From Massilia soli (GTDB taxonomy: Bacteria; Pseudomonadota; Gammaproteobacteria; Burkholderiales; Burkholderiaceae_D), in assembly GCF_016809835.1 (NCBI RefSeq), contig NZ_JAFBIL020000001.1:186001-250000 (forward strand): a stretch of DNA of 64,000 bases, read 5' to 3'. A program made the translations under genes and the position numbers. The number at the start of each line of letters is the position of its first letter. Position 1 is the first letter of the stretch. The notes under the pieces are model-generated. The model was not told where the DNA came from, did no database searches, and saw nothing but the letters and a program-made list of their open reading frames with translations. Positions 1 to 8,792 of this stretch are shown piece after piece.

Positions 1-909
1 GATCTCGGTCAGGTCGGTGAACGCCAGCTTGACGCGCATGTCCGGCTTGTCCGAACCATACAGGCCCATCGCGGTGGCGAAGTCCATGACCGGGAACGGG
101 TTAGGCAGTTCGATGCCCAGGGTGTTCTTGAAGACGATACGGATCATGTCCTCGAACAGGTCGCGGATTTCCTGCTCGGTCAGGAACGAGGTCTCGCAGT
201 CGATCTGGGTGAATTCCGGCTGGCGGTCGGCGCGCAGGTCTTCATCGCGGAAGCACTTGGTGATCTGGTAGTAGCGGTCGAAGTTCGACACCATCAACAG
301 CTGCTTGAACAGCTGCGGCGACTGCGGCAGCGCGAAGAAGTTACCGGCGTTGACGCGCGACGGCACCAGGTAGTCGCGCGCGCCTTCCGGCGTCGACTTG
401 GTCAGCATCGGGGTTTCAATGTCGATGAAGCCCAGGTTGTCGAGGTACTTGCGCACTTCCATCGTGACCTTGTAGCGCAGGCGCAGGTTGTTCTGCATCT
501 GCGGACGGCGCAGGTCGAGCACGCGGTGGGTCAGGCGGGTGGTTTCCGACAGGTTGTCGTCGTCCAGCTGGAACGGTACCGGTACCGACGCGTTCAGCAC
601 TTCGACCTGCGATGCGACCACCTCGATGGTGCCCGACGCCAGGTTGGCGTTGGCGGTGCCCTCAAGGCGCTTGTTGACCACGCCGGTGATGCGCAGGCAG
701 TACTCGTTGCGCACGTGTTCGGCCGCCTTGAAGACCTCGGCGTTGTCGGGATGGCAGACAACCTGCACCAGGCCTTCACGGTCGCGCAGGTCGATGAAGA
801 TCACGCCGCCGTGATCGCGGCGACGATGCACCCAGCCGCACAGGTTGACGGTTTGGCCGAGCAGCGCTTCAGTGGTGAGGCCGCAGTAGTGTGAACGCAT
901 GGTGGACAT
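1..909 (-). CDS. aspS: Aspartate--tRNA ligase, N-terminal half (cut by window start)
   Basis: Class II aminoacyl-tRNA synthetase that charges tRNA-Asp (possibly also tRNA-Asn) in the cytoplasm. The 303 residues present run from an N-terminal OB-fold anticodon-binding domain ([40 protein letters not shown]) into the catalytic core. Class II motif 2 is intact ([19 protein letters not shown], near residue 220). The family is about 590-600 residues, so the C-terminal half lies outside the window. Two in-frame ATGs, at 909 and 900, are possible starts; most relatives begin with MR-S-YC, which would favour 900. It lies downstream of FmdB and DUF502 genes on the same strand, a common betaproteobacterial order. 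Identity is very secure. Confidence 0.97.
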   Translation of the reverse strand, partial: MSTMRSHYCGLTTEALLGQTVNLCGWVHRRRDHGGVIFIDLRDREGLVQVVCHPDNAEVFKAAEHVRNEYCLRITGVVNKRLEGTANANLASGTIEVVASQVEVLNASVPVPFQLDDDNLSETTRLTHRVLDLRRPQMQNNLRLRYKVTMEVRKYLDNLGFIDIETPMLTKSTPEGARDYLVPSRVNAGNFFALPQSPQLFKQLLMVSNFDRYYQITKCFRDEDLRADRQPEFTQIDCETSFLTEQEIRDLFEDMIRIVFKNTLGIELPNPFPVMDFATAMGLYGSDKPDMRVKLAFTDLTEI

Positions 910-959
910 AGGATTTTCAGTCTAGGTTGGTTATTCGGTGGAGGCGGAGCAAGCGCGCC

Positions 960-1565
960 TCAGATCTTGGTTGGCGAATGCTCGGGGGCGACAACGCCCA
1001 TCGAGACGATGTATTTCAGGGCCGCGTCGACACTCATGTCGAGCTCGACGACCTTGGAGCGCTCCATCATCAGGAAGAAGCCCGAGGTCGGATTCGGCGT
1101 GGTCGGTACATAGACACTGACAAAGTCGCCCAGCAAATGGTTCTTGACGTCGCCGCCAGGCGTGCCGGTCAAAAAGGCGATCGTATAGCTGTCGGCATGC
1201 GGGTAAGGAACCAGCACCGCCTTGCGGAACGCGTTGCCCGACGACGAAAACAGCGTGTCCGACACCTGCTTGACGCTGCCGTACAGCGAGCTGACCACCG
1301 GAATGCGGTGCAGCAGGCGTTCCCACAGGCGCACGAAATAATTGCCGATCAGGTTATTGGCCAGCAAGCCGGTCACGAACACGATCGCGATCGTCAGGAT
1401 CGTGCCCAGGCCCGGAATGTCGAAACCGACCAGGGCGCGTGGCTGCCACTGCGCCGGCAGGATCAGCAGCGACTGGTCCATGGTACTGATGACCGCGTTC
1501 AGGACCCACGCCGTGATGGCGATCGGGACCAGGATCAGCAAGCCGGTAATAAAATATTTACGCAT
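960..1565 (-). CDS. DUF502 family membrane protein
   Basis: A 201-residue inner-membrane protein of the DUF502 family; its biochemical role is unknown. Two hydrophobic segments lie in the N-terminal half (residues about 5-25 and 50-75). After them comes the family core, with LYGSVKQVSDTLFSS and a C-terminal soluble part containing the conserved VYVPTTPNPTSGFF. Its ATG shares one base with the stop of the FmdB gene (TGATG), so the two are translationally coupled. It lies 50 bp upstream of aspS on the same strand. The conserved link to aspS does not by itself reveal a function. Confidence 0.9.
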   Translation of the reverse strand: MRKYFITGLLILVPIAITAWVLNAVISTMDQSLLILPAQWQPRALVGFDIPGLGTILTIAIVFVTGLLANNLIGNYFVRLWERLLHRIPVVSSLYGSVKQVSDTLFSSSGNAFRKAVLVPYPHADSYTIAFLTGTPGGDVKNHLLGDFVSVYVPTTPNPTSGFFLMMERSKVVELDMSVDAALKYIVSMGVVAPEHSPTKI

Positions 1566-1852
1566 CAGTCGCTACTGGTCTTGGCAGCCGGCGCCGCCGG
1601 TGCTGGCGCGGCGGCGGCAGGCGCAGCCGGTTCCGCAGGCCCGCTCGCGGTGCCCGTCGATGGCGCGGCGCCGCCCCGGAAGTCGGTCGCATACCAGCCG
1701 GTGCCCTTGAGCTGGAAGCCGGCGGCAGTTAATTGCTTCTTGAAAGCGGACTTGCTGCAGGATGGGCAGACGGTCAGGACCGGGTCAGAGATCTTTTGCA
1801 AGACATCCTTGGCAAAACCGCATTCATCGCAGCGGTAGGCGTAAATCGGCAT
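1565..1852 (-). CDS. FmdB family zinc-ribbon protein
   Basis: A 95-residue protein beginning MPIYAYRCDECG, the hallmark of the FmdB/CxxC_CxxC_SSSS family of putative regulatory zinc ribbons. Cys8/Cys11 and Cys29/Cys32 would bind one zinc. The family core ends near KGTGWYATDFRGG, and the remaining tail is rich in Ala and Pro. A GGAG sits six bases before the ATG. It is the first gene of the FmdB-DUF502-aspS group and overlaps DUF502 by one base. The function is unproven: the name comes from an association with formamidase regulation in another organism. Confidence 0.9.
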   Translation of the reverse strand: MPIYAYRCDECGFAKDVLQKISDPVLTVCPSCSKSAFKKQLTAAGFQLKGTGWYATDFRGGAAPSTGTASGPAEPAAPAAAAPAPAAPAAKTSSD

Positions 1853-2022
1853 CTATTACTCCGCAAAAATCGTCAAAACCCTGAATTATATGCCTTTTTG
1901 CCCTCTCCCAGCAGAAAGTCAACTGATCGGCTCCCTGCACGCAACGCGCAGTGCCGCGTGGCGGAATGGTAATATGCGCGCTCCCCTGCATCCGCCGGGC
2001 CAGAACTGAAAAAGGAAATGCA

Positions 2023-2883
2023 ATGATGTTGAAGAAGTCCCGTATTTTGCTCATTGGCGCGGCATCCGTGCTGGCCCTGGGTGCGTGTGATTCGAAGGAC
2101 GCGATCAAGACTGCCCCGAGCAAAGAGCCGGTGGCGGCGACGGTCAACGGCGTGGGTATCCCTGCCAGCACGGTGGACATGATGGTCAAGGAGCGTGCAG
2201 CCCAGGGCCAGCCGGACACGCCAGAACTGCGCAAGGCGATCATCGACAACCTGGCGATGCAGCAGCTGGTTGCCGCTGAAGCGGTCAAGAAAGGCGTCGA
2301 CAAGCAGCCTGAGACCAAGCGCCAGCTGGAACTGGTACGCCAGTCGATTCTGGCCAACGCCTTCGTCGCCGACTACATCAAGAACACGCCGGTGACCGAC
2401 GAGATGCTCAAGGCCGAGTACGACAAGGTCGCGGCACTGGCCGGCGAGTACAAGGCGCGCCACATCCTGGTCAAGGAAGAAGCCGAAGCGAAGGCGATCA
2501 TCGCCGAGCTGCAGAAGGACGCCACCAAGTTCGCCGCGATCGCCCAGGAAAAGTCGATGGACCCGGGCTCGAAGGTCAACGGCGGCGATCTGGGCTGGTT
2601 CGACCCGCGCAGCATGGTGCCGGAATTCGGCGCGGCCGTGTCGAAGCTGGAGAAAGGCAAGTTCACCGTTGAACCGGTCAAGACCCAGTTCGGCTACCAC
2701 GTGATTTTGCTGGAAGACTCGAAGAAAGCCGAAGCGCCGCCGTTTGAAACGGTCAAGGAGCAGCTCAAGCAGCAAGTGCAGCGCACCAACCTGACCAAGA
2801 TGTTCGACGACATGAAGGCAAAAGCGAAGATTGAAATCGCCGGCGCACCTGCGGCACCTGCGGCACCTGCAGTAGCCAAATAA
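2023..2883 (+). CDS. Parvulin-type peptidyl-prolyl isomerase lipoprotein
   Basis: Predicted periplasmic folding factor that isomerises Xaa-Pro bonds, in the SurA/PrsA/EpsD-like parvulin group. The 286-residue product starts with a lipoprotein signal (LIGAASVLALGAC, lipobox Cys about residue 19). A SurA-N-like helical region follows, then a rotamase domain at about residues 145-232 (ARHILV, GGDLGWFDPRSMVPEF, TQFGYHVILLED). The chosen ATG has an AAAGGA seven bases upstream; an earlier in-frame ATG at 1951 would bury the signal peptide. The gene stands alone, convergent with the methyltransferase, with a repeat pair between their ends. EpsD-type relatives are tied to exopolysaccharide loci, but no such locus is visible here. 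Confidence 0.88.
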   Translation: MMLKKSRILLIGAASVLALGACDSKDAIKTAPSKEPVAATVNGVGIPASTVDMMVKERAAQGQPDTPELRKAIIDNLAMQQLVAAEAVKKGVDKQPETKRQLELVRQSILANAFVADYIKNTPVTDEMLKAEYDKVAALAGEYKARHILVKEEAEAKAIIAELQKDATKFAAIAQEKSMDPGSKVNGGDLGWFDPRSMVPEFGAAVSKLEKGKFTVEPVKTQFGYHVILLEDSKKAEAPPFETVKEQLKQQVQRTNLTKMFDDMKAKAKIEIAGAPAAPAAPAVAK

Positions 2884-2889
2884 GCAGCA

Positions 2890-2969
2890 CGTCGTTCCCG
2901 CGCAAGCGGGAGCCCATGGGACGCGTCAGAATTCGCTGCGCATGGGTTCCCGTCTGCACGGGAACGACG
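2890..2969. repeat. REP-like inverted repeat pair, copy 1
   Basis: Left half CGTCGTTCCCGCGCAAGCGGGA with GCCCATG, right half CATGGGTTCCCG with a mirrored GGGAACGACG end. The two halves form a long imperfect inverted repeat, and each half has its own TTCCCG/CGGGAA stem. It fills the space between the convergent parvulin and methyltransferase genes, where it could act as a two-way terminator or RNA-stabilising hairpin. Confidence 0.85.
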
Positions 2970-2971
2970 AC

Positions 2972-3565
2972 TTATTTACGCCGCCACACCATCCATCGCT
3001 CCTTCCCCGCGAACACGGGAATGGAATCGGCGACCTCGGCGTCCTCGACGCACTCAAAATCCCCACGCAACAACCCATCGAGATCGTCGCGGCTGATGCC
3101 GAACGGCGGCCCCTTCGGCGCGTCATCAAAAAAGAAGAACCCAGCCAGCACAGCGCCCGGCGGCAGCAGTTGCGCCCAGCGCCTCGCCACATCCGGCCAC
3201 ATCGCCCGCGGCAGCGCGCACAGGAACGCCCGCTCGTAAATCATGTCGAGCCTGGCGGCCGGCTGGTAAGCGAAGAAATCCGCCTCCACCACCCGGGCGC
3301 TCCACTGCCCGGTAATCGCGCGCGCCCGTTCCACGGCGGCCGGCGAAAAATCGATCGCCGTCGCATCCCAACCGGCGCCGGAAAAATACACCAGCTCGTA
3401 CGCCGCGCCGCAGCCGGGAATCAGCACCGCCCCGGGCTGCGCGCGCTCGACAAAGGCACCAAGCTGCTCCGGCACCCCGCCCCGGTCCCATGGCGTGAAT
3501 GCACGTTCAAAGCGCTCGTCCCAGAAGGCCGGCGTGCGCGGGTCGCGGCTTTCGAAGTCCGGCAT
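2972..3565 (-). CDS. TPMT-family SAM-dependent methyltransferase
   Basis: A 197-residue class I methyltransferase of the thiopurine S-methyltransferase (TPMT) family. Typical features are FWDERFERAFTPWDRGG near residues 14-30 and the SAM-binding motif I, IPGCGAAYE (49-57), followed by the acidic ATAIDFSP strand end. Substrates could be thiol or selenol compounds; the real one cannot be read from sequence. Its start abuts the end of ubiB (3566), so the two are probably co-transcribed. The 3-prime coding end contains a short stretch resembling the neighbouring dispersed repeat. Confidence 0.85.
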   Translation of the reverse strand: MPDFESRDPRTPAFWDERFERAFTPWDRGGVPEQLGAFVERAQPGAVLIPGCGAAYELVYFSGAGWDATAIDFSPAAVERARAITGQWSARVVEADFFAYQPAARLDMIYERAFLCALPRAMWPDVARRWAQLLPPGAVLAGFFFFDDAPKGPPFGISRDDLDGLLRGDFECVEDAEVADSIPVFAGKERWMVWRRK

Positions 3566-5137
3566 TTACTGCCCCGCGTACAGCCGCAGGTATAACTGGA
3601 TGCCCGCCAGTCCCAGCCCCAGCGTGCCGGCAAAGACGACGATGAAAGCCAGCATGCGATTGGTGCGGCGCTGCTCCATCACCAGCGCCAGCAGCAGTTC
3701 GTTATCCGGCCCGCGCGGCTCGGCCTGGCGTACCAGCGCCTTCTGCAGCAGCCGTGGCAGCTGCGGCAGGATATGCGTGTAGCCGGGCGCTTCGGCCTTC
3801 AGGCGCTCCCACATGCCCTGCACGCCTACCTGCTCGGCCATCCAGCGCTCGAGATAAGGCTTGGCGGTCTTCCACAGGTCCAGGTCCGGGTCGAGCTGGC
3901 GCCCGAGGCCTTCGATGTTCAGCAGGGTCTTTTGCAGCAGCACCAGCTGCGGCTGCACCTCGACATTGAAGCGGCGCGAGGTCTGGAACAGGCGCAGCAA
4001 AATCTGGCCGAACGAGATGTCCTTCAGCGGCCGGTCGAAGATCGGCTCGCAGCACGCGCGCACGGCCGACTCCAGCTCGTCCACGCGGGTTTCGCGCGGC
4101 GCCCAGCCCGACTCGATGTGCGCCTCGGCCACGCGCTTGTAATCGCGGCGGAAGAACGCCAGGAAGTTTTGCGACAGGTAATCCTTGTCGAAGTCGTTGA
4201 GCGTGCCGACGATGCCGAAATCGAGCGCGATGTAGCGGCCAAAGGTCCGCGGATCGATCGACACCATGATGTTGCCAGGGTGCATATCGGCGTGGAAGAA
4301 GCCGTCGCGGAATACCTGGGTGAAGAAAATCTCCACGCCGTCGCTCGACAGTTTTTTCAGGTCGACGCCTTCCGCGGCCAGCCGGTCGATCTGCGAAATC
4401 GGAATGCCGTGCATGCGCTCCATGACGATCACTTCGGTCGAGCAATAGTCCCAGTACATTTCCGGCACCATCAGCAAGGTCGAGTCGGCGAAGTTGCGGC
4501 GCAGCTGGCTGGCGTTGGCCGCCTCGCGCATCAGGTCGAGCTCGTCGTGCAGGTATTTGTCGAACTCGGCGACAACCTCTTTCGGCTTCAGGCGCTTGCT
4601 TTCGGACCACACGCGCGACATCAGGTCGACCGCCACGTGCATCAGCGCGACGTCTTCGTCGATCAAGCGTTTCATGCCGGGACGCAGCACCTTGACGGCG
4701 ACTTCCTTGCCGTTCTTCAAGGTCGCGAAGTGCACCTGCGCAATCGACGCCGACGCCACCGGCGTGCGCTCGAAGCTGGCAAACAATTGATCGGGGTGGG
4801 CGCGCAGCGAGCGGGTGATCTGGGCGATGGCCAGGTCCGACGGGAACGGCGGTACCCGGTCTTGCAGCAGCGCCAGCTCGTCGGCAATGTCGAACGGCAT
4901 CAGGTCGCGGCGGGTCGATAGCACCTGGCCGAACTTGACGAAAATCGGGCCCAGCTCTTCGAGCGCCATGCGCAGGCGCACGCCGCGCGGCAAGTCGATG
5001 GTACGCCAGAAGAACATTGCATTGATCAACCTTGCCGTGCGCGGCACCTTAAATCCGGAGAATGCAATTTCGTCGAGACCGTATTTGATCGCGACGCGAA
5101 TGATTTTAAGAAGGCGCAAAAATTTCAAGATAATCAA
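3566..5137 (-). CDS. ubiB: Ubiquinone biosynthesis accessory kinase-like protein UbiB
   Basis: ABC1/UbiB atypical kinase-like protein of 523 residues, needed for coenzyme Q synthesis and probably acting as an ATPase that mobilises lipid precursors at the membrane. It shows the UbiB KxGQ motif (KFGQ, 68-71), the Ala-rich loop in place of a Gly-rich loop ([11 protein letters not shown]), AVKVLRPG with the ATP-contacting Lys, a DFG ([10 protein letters not shown]), and a C-terminal pair of membrane segments. The start appears to be TTG at 5137 (reading [20 protein letters not shown]); there is no in-frame ATG nearby. It clusters with ubiJ and ubiE, in keeping with a shared pathway. Confidence 0.95.
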   Translation of the reverse strand: MIILKFLRLLKIIRVAIKYGLDEIAFSGFKVPRTARLINAMFFWRTIDLPRGVRLRMALEELGPIFVKFGQVLSTRRDLMPFDIADELALLQDRVPPFPSDLAIAQITRSLRAHPDQLFASFERTPVASASIAQVHFATLKNGKEVAVKVLRPGMKRLIDEDVALMHVAVDLMSRVWSESKRLKPKEVVAEFDKYLHDELDLMREAANASQLRRNFADSTLLMVPEMYWDYCSTEVIVMERMHGIPISQIDRLAAEGVDLKKLSSDGVEIFFTQVFRDGFFHADMHPGNIMVSIDPRTFGRYIALDFGIVGTLNDFDKDYLSQNFLAFFRRDYKRVAEAHIESGWAPRETRVDELESAVRACCEPIFDRPLKDISFGQILLRLFQTSRRFNVEVQPQLVLLQKTLLNIEGLGRQLDPDLDLWKTAKPYLERWMAEQVGVQGMWERLKAEAPGYTHILPQLPRLLQKALVRQAEPRGPDNELLLALVMEQRRTNRMLAFIVVFAGTLGLGLAGIQLYLRLYAGQ

Positions 5138-5167
5138 TCATCCAGGTTATTGTTCGTAAGCTACGTG

Positions 5168-5273
5168 CGTCGCTCCCGCGAACGCGGGAACCGATGCTGC
5201 AGGCGAAATGTGGCAAAGCAATTTCACCGCACCGCATGCTCAGTATAGATTCCCGCTTGCGCGGGAATGACGT
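5168..5273. repeat. REP-like inverted repeat pair, copy 2
   Basis: Left half CGTCGCTCCCGCGAACGCGG followed by GAACCGATG; right half ATTCCCGCTTGCGCGGGAAT followed by GACG, after a spacer of about 50 bases. It lies between ubiJ and ubiB, both on the minus strand, so here it is inside a likely operon. Confidence 0.8.
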
Positions 5274-5284
5274 GCCGCAAGGCT

Positions 5285-5938
5285 TTATTTCTGTCCGGTG
5301 TTTAACGCCGGGGTGTCGTTCTTGGCTTTGGCTTGCGCCAGCTTCTGTTCCAGGCGCGCCATGCGCTTGGCGGCGCGCTCGACATCGTCGCGCAGGCGCG
5401 TCACGTCGTCGCCGAATTCCTGCGCCGCCACCGTCGGCACCAGCAGCGGATTTTCTTCGACAAAATATTCGGCGAGGTTTTCGCTGACCTTGGCGTGGGT
5501 GCTGCGCACGTGCGCGAAGGCCGCGCGGGCGCCATCGGCGATGCGGGTCGCCGCAATCGGGCCCATCAGGCGTTCGATGTCATGCTCGGCTTCCCAGCGC
5601 AAGCCTTTCGACAGCTGCGAGATGGTGTTGGCAAACTCGGCGTCGCCCTCGATCTTCACATACGAAAATGCGCGCTCGCGGTTCTGCGCGATCAGCGGCA
5701 GGTCGGCCAGCTTGACGCGGATGGTGACATTGGCCGGCTCGTCGGAGCCGCTGGCCTCGACCATGCCGTCGCGCGTGACGCGCAGGTGCAACGCAACGGA
5801 GGAGGCGTCGATCAACGCTTCCTTGCCGGCGTGCAGGGCCAGCGCATCGCGCGCCCAGGCTTCCTGCGCCAGCAAGTGGTTGATGGCCTTGACGACCGGA
5901 GCCATCAGAACAGCTTGAGAGGAGTGTGACATTGCCAT
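5285..5938 (-). CDS. ubiJ: Ubiquinone biosynthesis accessory factor UbiJ (SCP2 domain)
   Basis: A 217-residue protein with an N-terminal SCP2 sterol-carrier fold (residues about 10-110, including VTIRVKLADLPLIAQNRERAF) and a C-terminal helical, coiled-coil-prone tail rich in Arg, Lys and Ala. UbiJ binds lipid and scaffolds the soluble ubiquinone-synthesis complex. Position supports the assignment: ubiE is upstream and ubiB downstream, the order seen for ubiE-ubiJ-ubiB in proteobacteria, here with a Tim44-like gene added. The start at 5938 and a second ATG at 5932 are equally possible. Confidence 0.85.
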   Translation of the reverse strand: MAMSHSSQAVLMAPVVKAINHLLAQEAWARDALALHAGKEALIDASSVALHLRVTRDGMVEASGSDEPANVTIRVKLADLPLIAQNRERAFSYVKIEGDAEFANTISQLSKGLRWEAEHDIERLMGPIAATRIADGARAAFAHVRSTHAKVSENLAEYFVEENPLLVPTVAAQEFGDDVTRLRDDVERAAKRMARLEQKLAQAKAKNDTPALNTGQK

Positions 5939-5955
5939 GTTTTCATAGGGCTGAA

Positions 5956-5986
5956 AAACAAAAACCGCCCGGTGTTAGCGGGCGGC
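5956..5986 (-). terminator. Rho-independent terminator after the Tim44-like gene
   Basis: On the minus strand, CCGCCCG pairs with CGGGCGG across a short loop, and the stem is followed by TTTTTG and TTTTTC. It sits 60 bases past the Tim44-like stop and just before the ubiJ start, so ubiJ-ubiB may have their own promoter or depend on read-through. Confidence 0.8.
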
Positions 5987-6046
5987 CTTGATCTTACCAT
6001 TTGCCGGGCACAATTCCGCCCGCACAATTAATTTCCTAAATAATAA

Positions 6047-7018
6047 TTAGGAAAGTTGCTGGATACCTGCGAGAACCCAGCCGGTGCTGCCGTCGACCGG
6101 CTTGCTCATGTTCCATACCTCGGTGAACGGCTCGGCCAGCGCGGTCGGGTCGGTCTTGATCTTGCCAACGAACTTGACGCTCGCCAGGTAATCGGCCGCG
6201 GTGGTTTCGATGCCCAGCAGTTCAGCGTCGATCGACACCACATCGGTGAAGTCGGCCACGTCGCCGCGTTCCTGGATCTGCATCTTCAGTTCTGCATACA
6301 CTTCCGGCGTGGTGAATTCGCGCAGGTCGTTGAAGTCGGCCTTGTCCCATGCGGCTTGCATGCGGATGAAGCTCGATTTCGCATGACGCAGGAAGGTTGC
6401 GCTGTCGAAGTCCGACGGCACGCCATACGGCGTGGTCACGTGCGGCTGGCTGTCGCCTGCGCTGCCTGGCATCTGCTGGGCTGGCTGGAAAGCGGTCGGC
6501 TGCGCCGCAGGCTGGTAAGCAGCGCGTGGCAGGGCCGAACCGATTTCAGGCGTCGCGCCGCCACTACCCGCACCTGCTGCGACCGGCTTGTTGAAGCCTT
6601 CGAAACGCGAGTTGGCAGGGGTATCTTTACGCTTGAACATGCGATAGATGAAGAGGCCAGCCATTGCCAGCAGCGCAACCATCAGGATGCTCGAAATCAT
6701 GCTGGCCATGGCGCCGCCCAGGCCCATCGACGACAGCAGCGCGCCCAGGCCGAGGCCCAGCAGTGCGCCGCCCAGCATGCCCTTCCACATGCCGCCCTTG
6801 GCCGCGGCTGCGGCAGGTGCGGCGGCGGCTGCGCCGGCAGCTGCCGGACGCTGCGCCGCCGTTGGTGCCTGCGCTGGCGTCGGGGTATTAGCCTTCTGCA
6901 TCGCGGCAGGCGACTGGCGGCCAAACGATCTCTTGCCGCCCATCGGACGCGCGGTCGCTTCGACAACCATCGACATCGTCGTGATCGCAAGCATCATGGT
7001 CACAAGTAGTTTTTTCAT
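6047..7018 (-). CDS. Tim44-like domain membrane protein
   Basis: A protein of about 323 residues with an N-terminal signal/anchor (MKKLLVTMMLAITTMSMVVEA), a low-complexity stretch rich in Ala, Pro and Gln, and a Gly/Leu/Met-rich hydrophobic segment (about residues 95-145). A Tim44/MRP-L45 domain fills the C-terminal 140 residues (HAKSSFIRMQAAWDKADFNDLREFTTPEVYAEL). The bacterial role is unclear; related domains bind lipids or proteins at membranes. The chosen ATG at 7018 is preceded by AGGA, while an in-frame ATG at 7030 lacks an obvious binding site. It lies directly downstream of ubiE and is probably co-transcribed. A strong terminator follows. Confidence 0.87.
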   Translation of the reverse strand: MKKLLVTMMLAITTMSMVVEATARPMGGKRSFGRQSPAAMQKANTPTPAQAPTAAQRPAAAGAAAAAPAAAAAKGGMWKGMLGGALLGLGLGALLSSMGLGGAMASMISSILMVALLAMAGLFIYRMFKRKDTPANSRFEGFNKPVAAGAGSGGATPEIGSALPRAAYQPAAQPTAFQPAQQMPGSAGDSQPHVTTPYGVPSDFDSATFLRHAKSSFIRMQAAWDKADFNDLREFTTPEVYAELKMQIQERGDVADFTDVVSIDAELLGIETTAADYLASVKFVGKIKTDPTALAEPFTEVWNMSKPVDGSTGWVLAGIQQLS

Positions 7019-7031
7019 TTGCTTTGTCATC

Positions 7032-7766
7032 CTAAAGTTTAATTCCAGTGTGAAGAGCGGCCACACCTGCCGTGAGATTGAAGTATTCCACCCGTTCCAG
7101 CCCGGCTTCCTGCATCATCGACTTGAGAGTTTCCTGGTCGGGATGCATGCGGATTGACTCAGCAAGGTAACGGTAGCTGTCTGAATCGCCGGCGATCTTC
7201 TGGCCCAGCCAGGGCAGGACCGAGAAGGAATACACGTCATACGGTTTCTGCAGTGGCGCCGCCACCTTCGAAAATTCCAGCACCAGCAACTTGCCGCCTG
7301 GTTTGAGGACGCGCTGCATTTCCTTGAGCGCCTGGTCCTTGTGCGTCATGTTGCGCAGGCCGAAGGCCACGCTGACCCGGTCAAAGTAGTTATCCGGGAA
7401 CGGCAATTTTTCGGCGTCACACAGCATTGTGGGGGTGACGACCCCATTATTCAATAGCCTGTCGCGGCCAACGCGCAGCATCGACTCGTTGATATCGGTG
7501 TGCCACACCTCGCCCGTCGGGCCCGCTTTTTTGGCGAACGCCATCGACAAGTCGCCGGTGCCGCCTGCCAGGTCGAGCACCTTGAAACCTGGGCGGATCG
7601 CCGCGTTGGCGATCGTAAACGCCTTCCAGATGCGGTGCAGACCGCCTGACATCAGGTCATTCATCACGTCGTATTTCGACGCAACCGAATGGAAAACCTT
7701 GGCGACTTCGCGGACCTTGTCGTCCTCCGACACGGTCTTGTAGCCGAAGTGGGTTGTGTTGGTCAT
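7032..7766 (-). CDS. ubiE: Ubiquinone/menaquinone C-methyltransferase UbiE
   Basis: SAM-dependent C-methylase of 244 residues acting in ubiquinone (2-methoxy-6-polyprenyl-benzoquinol) and, where present, menaquinone synthesis. It has the UbiE signature [40 protein letters not shown] motif [13 protein letters not shown] (63-74) and the C-terminal [14 protein letters not shown]. The start [10 protein letters not shown] at 7766 matches the family; an in-frame ATG further upstream adds an unconserved tail. It heads the minus-strand group ubiE, Tim44-like, ubiJ, ubiB and is divergent from the PhyH gene. Confidence 0.97.
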   Translation of the reverse strand: MTNTTHFGYKTVSEDDKVREVAKVFHSVASKYDVMNDLMSGGLHRIWKAFTIANAAIRPGFKVLDLAGGTGDLSMAFAKKAGPTGEVWHTDINESMLRVGRDRLLNNGVVTPTMLCDAEKLPFPDNYFDRVSVAFGLRNMTHKDQALKEMQRVLKPGGKLLVLEFSKVAAPLQKPYDVYSFSVLPWLGQKIAGDSDSYRYLAESIRMHPDQETLKSMMQEAGLERVEYFNLTAGVAALHTGIKL

Positions 7767-7905
7767 ATTTACAGGCAAGATTAATCTTCCCTCATTATAC
7801 AAGCGCGTACCCATCAAAGGCGCATCCCTAAGTTCCGCTTAAGTTTCAAACGAACCGCGGCCCGATGCGTGGCAGAATATTCCGCTTGGAAGCGAGGGAC
7901 TTGCT

Positions 7906-8745
7906 ATGAATAACGCTACTTTCCCAGTGGACAGTAAATACGACGTCGCGAGCATCATGGGCGGACTATACGGAGACGGATTCATTGCCTGCAAGGGGGC
8001 GTTTCCGCGCGCGTGGGTCTATGAACTGGGCGCCGACATCGCGATGCTGTTCGAAGAAGCGCTCAGCAGGCCGGGCGGCGCGCTCGAGCGCGGGCCAAAT
8101 CGCCACTACGTCGAAATACATCCGGAAACGCTGAGCGGATTTGCCGACATCATCAGTCATCCGTGGGTGGTGGCCGTATGTACAGCGGTGCTGGGCCCGG
8201 ATTACAGGATCGTCGAGGCCGGATTCGACATACCGGGGCCCGGGGCGATGAAGCAGCCGTGGCACCGGGACTTCCCGTCGCCCGAAGCCACATTGCTCGG
8301 GCGGCGCTTGAATTCGCTGGCATTCAACATCACCACCGTCGATGTCACCGAGGAGATGGGGCCATTCGAAATCGCCCCGGGAACGCAGTGGGACGACCTG
8401 ACTGGCGGCGACCTGATGTTCCCGGGACCGGAGTGGAGTGACAGGTATGAAGCGCGGGCCCAGAAGAAGCTGGCGCAGATGGGCGACATCTCGGCCCGGT
8501 CGGCGCTGACGATCCACCGCGGGACGGCCAACCTGTCGCAGAGAGCGCGGCCGGTATTCGTGCTGGGCGTCGACGCGCCGGATGGAACCAACGCCGACAA
8601 GCATGATTTACAGGTAACGCGGGGGTATTACGAGAGTTTGCCGGCCGAAGTGCGGCGGCATTTGGCGGGGCGGGTGGTCGATCGGCTCGAACCGATTGTG
8701 CAAGGCCACGCCATCGAAGGGCTCAAGATGGGCCAGATGGGTTAG
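7906..8745 (+). CDS. Phytanoyl-CoA dioxygenase (PhyH) family protein
   Basis: A 279-residue Fe(II)/2-oxoglutarate-dependent oxygenase of the PhyH family. The metal triad can be seen: HxD at His120/Asp122 (KQPWHRDFPS) and the distal His204 (TIHRGTANLSQRARP), with a following Arg suited to bind 2-oxoglutarate. The substrate is unknown; PhyH enzymes hydroxylate fatty acyl-CoA, ectoine, halogenated or antibiotic precursors. A GAGG lies about eight bases before the ATG. It is a single plus-strand gene placed between ubiE and the DUF971-HIT pair, which in relatives are often adjacent, so it looks like a later arrival. Confidence 0.85.
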   Translation: MNNATFPVDSKYDVASIMGGLYGDGFIACKGAFPRAWVYELGADIAMLFEEALSRPGGALERGPNRHYVEIHPETLSGFADIISHPWVVAVCTAVLGPDYRIVEAGFDIPGPGAMKQPWHRDFPSPEATLLGRRLNSLAFNITTVDVTEEMGPFEIAPGTQWDDLTGGDLMFPGPEWSDRYEARAQKKLAQMGDISARSALTIHRGTANLSQRARPVFVLGVDAPDGTNADKHDLQVTRGYYESLPAEVRRHLAGRVVDRLEPIVQGHAIEGLKMGQMG

Positions 8746-8752
8746 CAGGCCC

Positions 8753-8781
8753 CGTCGTTCCCGCGAACGCGGGAACCCATG
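8753..8781. repeat. REP-like repeat, single half unit
   Basis: CGTCGTTCCCGCGAACGCGG followed by GAACCCATG, a near-perfect left half of the dispersed repeat with no right half. It lies between the convergent PhyH and DUF971 genes. Confidence 0.8.
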
Positions 8782-8792
8782 CACGGTTGACA

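Noticed and set aside
7872-7890. A possible -24/-12 site before the PhyH gene (TGGCAG ... CCGC)
   Set aside because: The distance between GG and GC is one base too long and the -12 box reads CCGC instead of TTGC.
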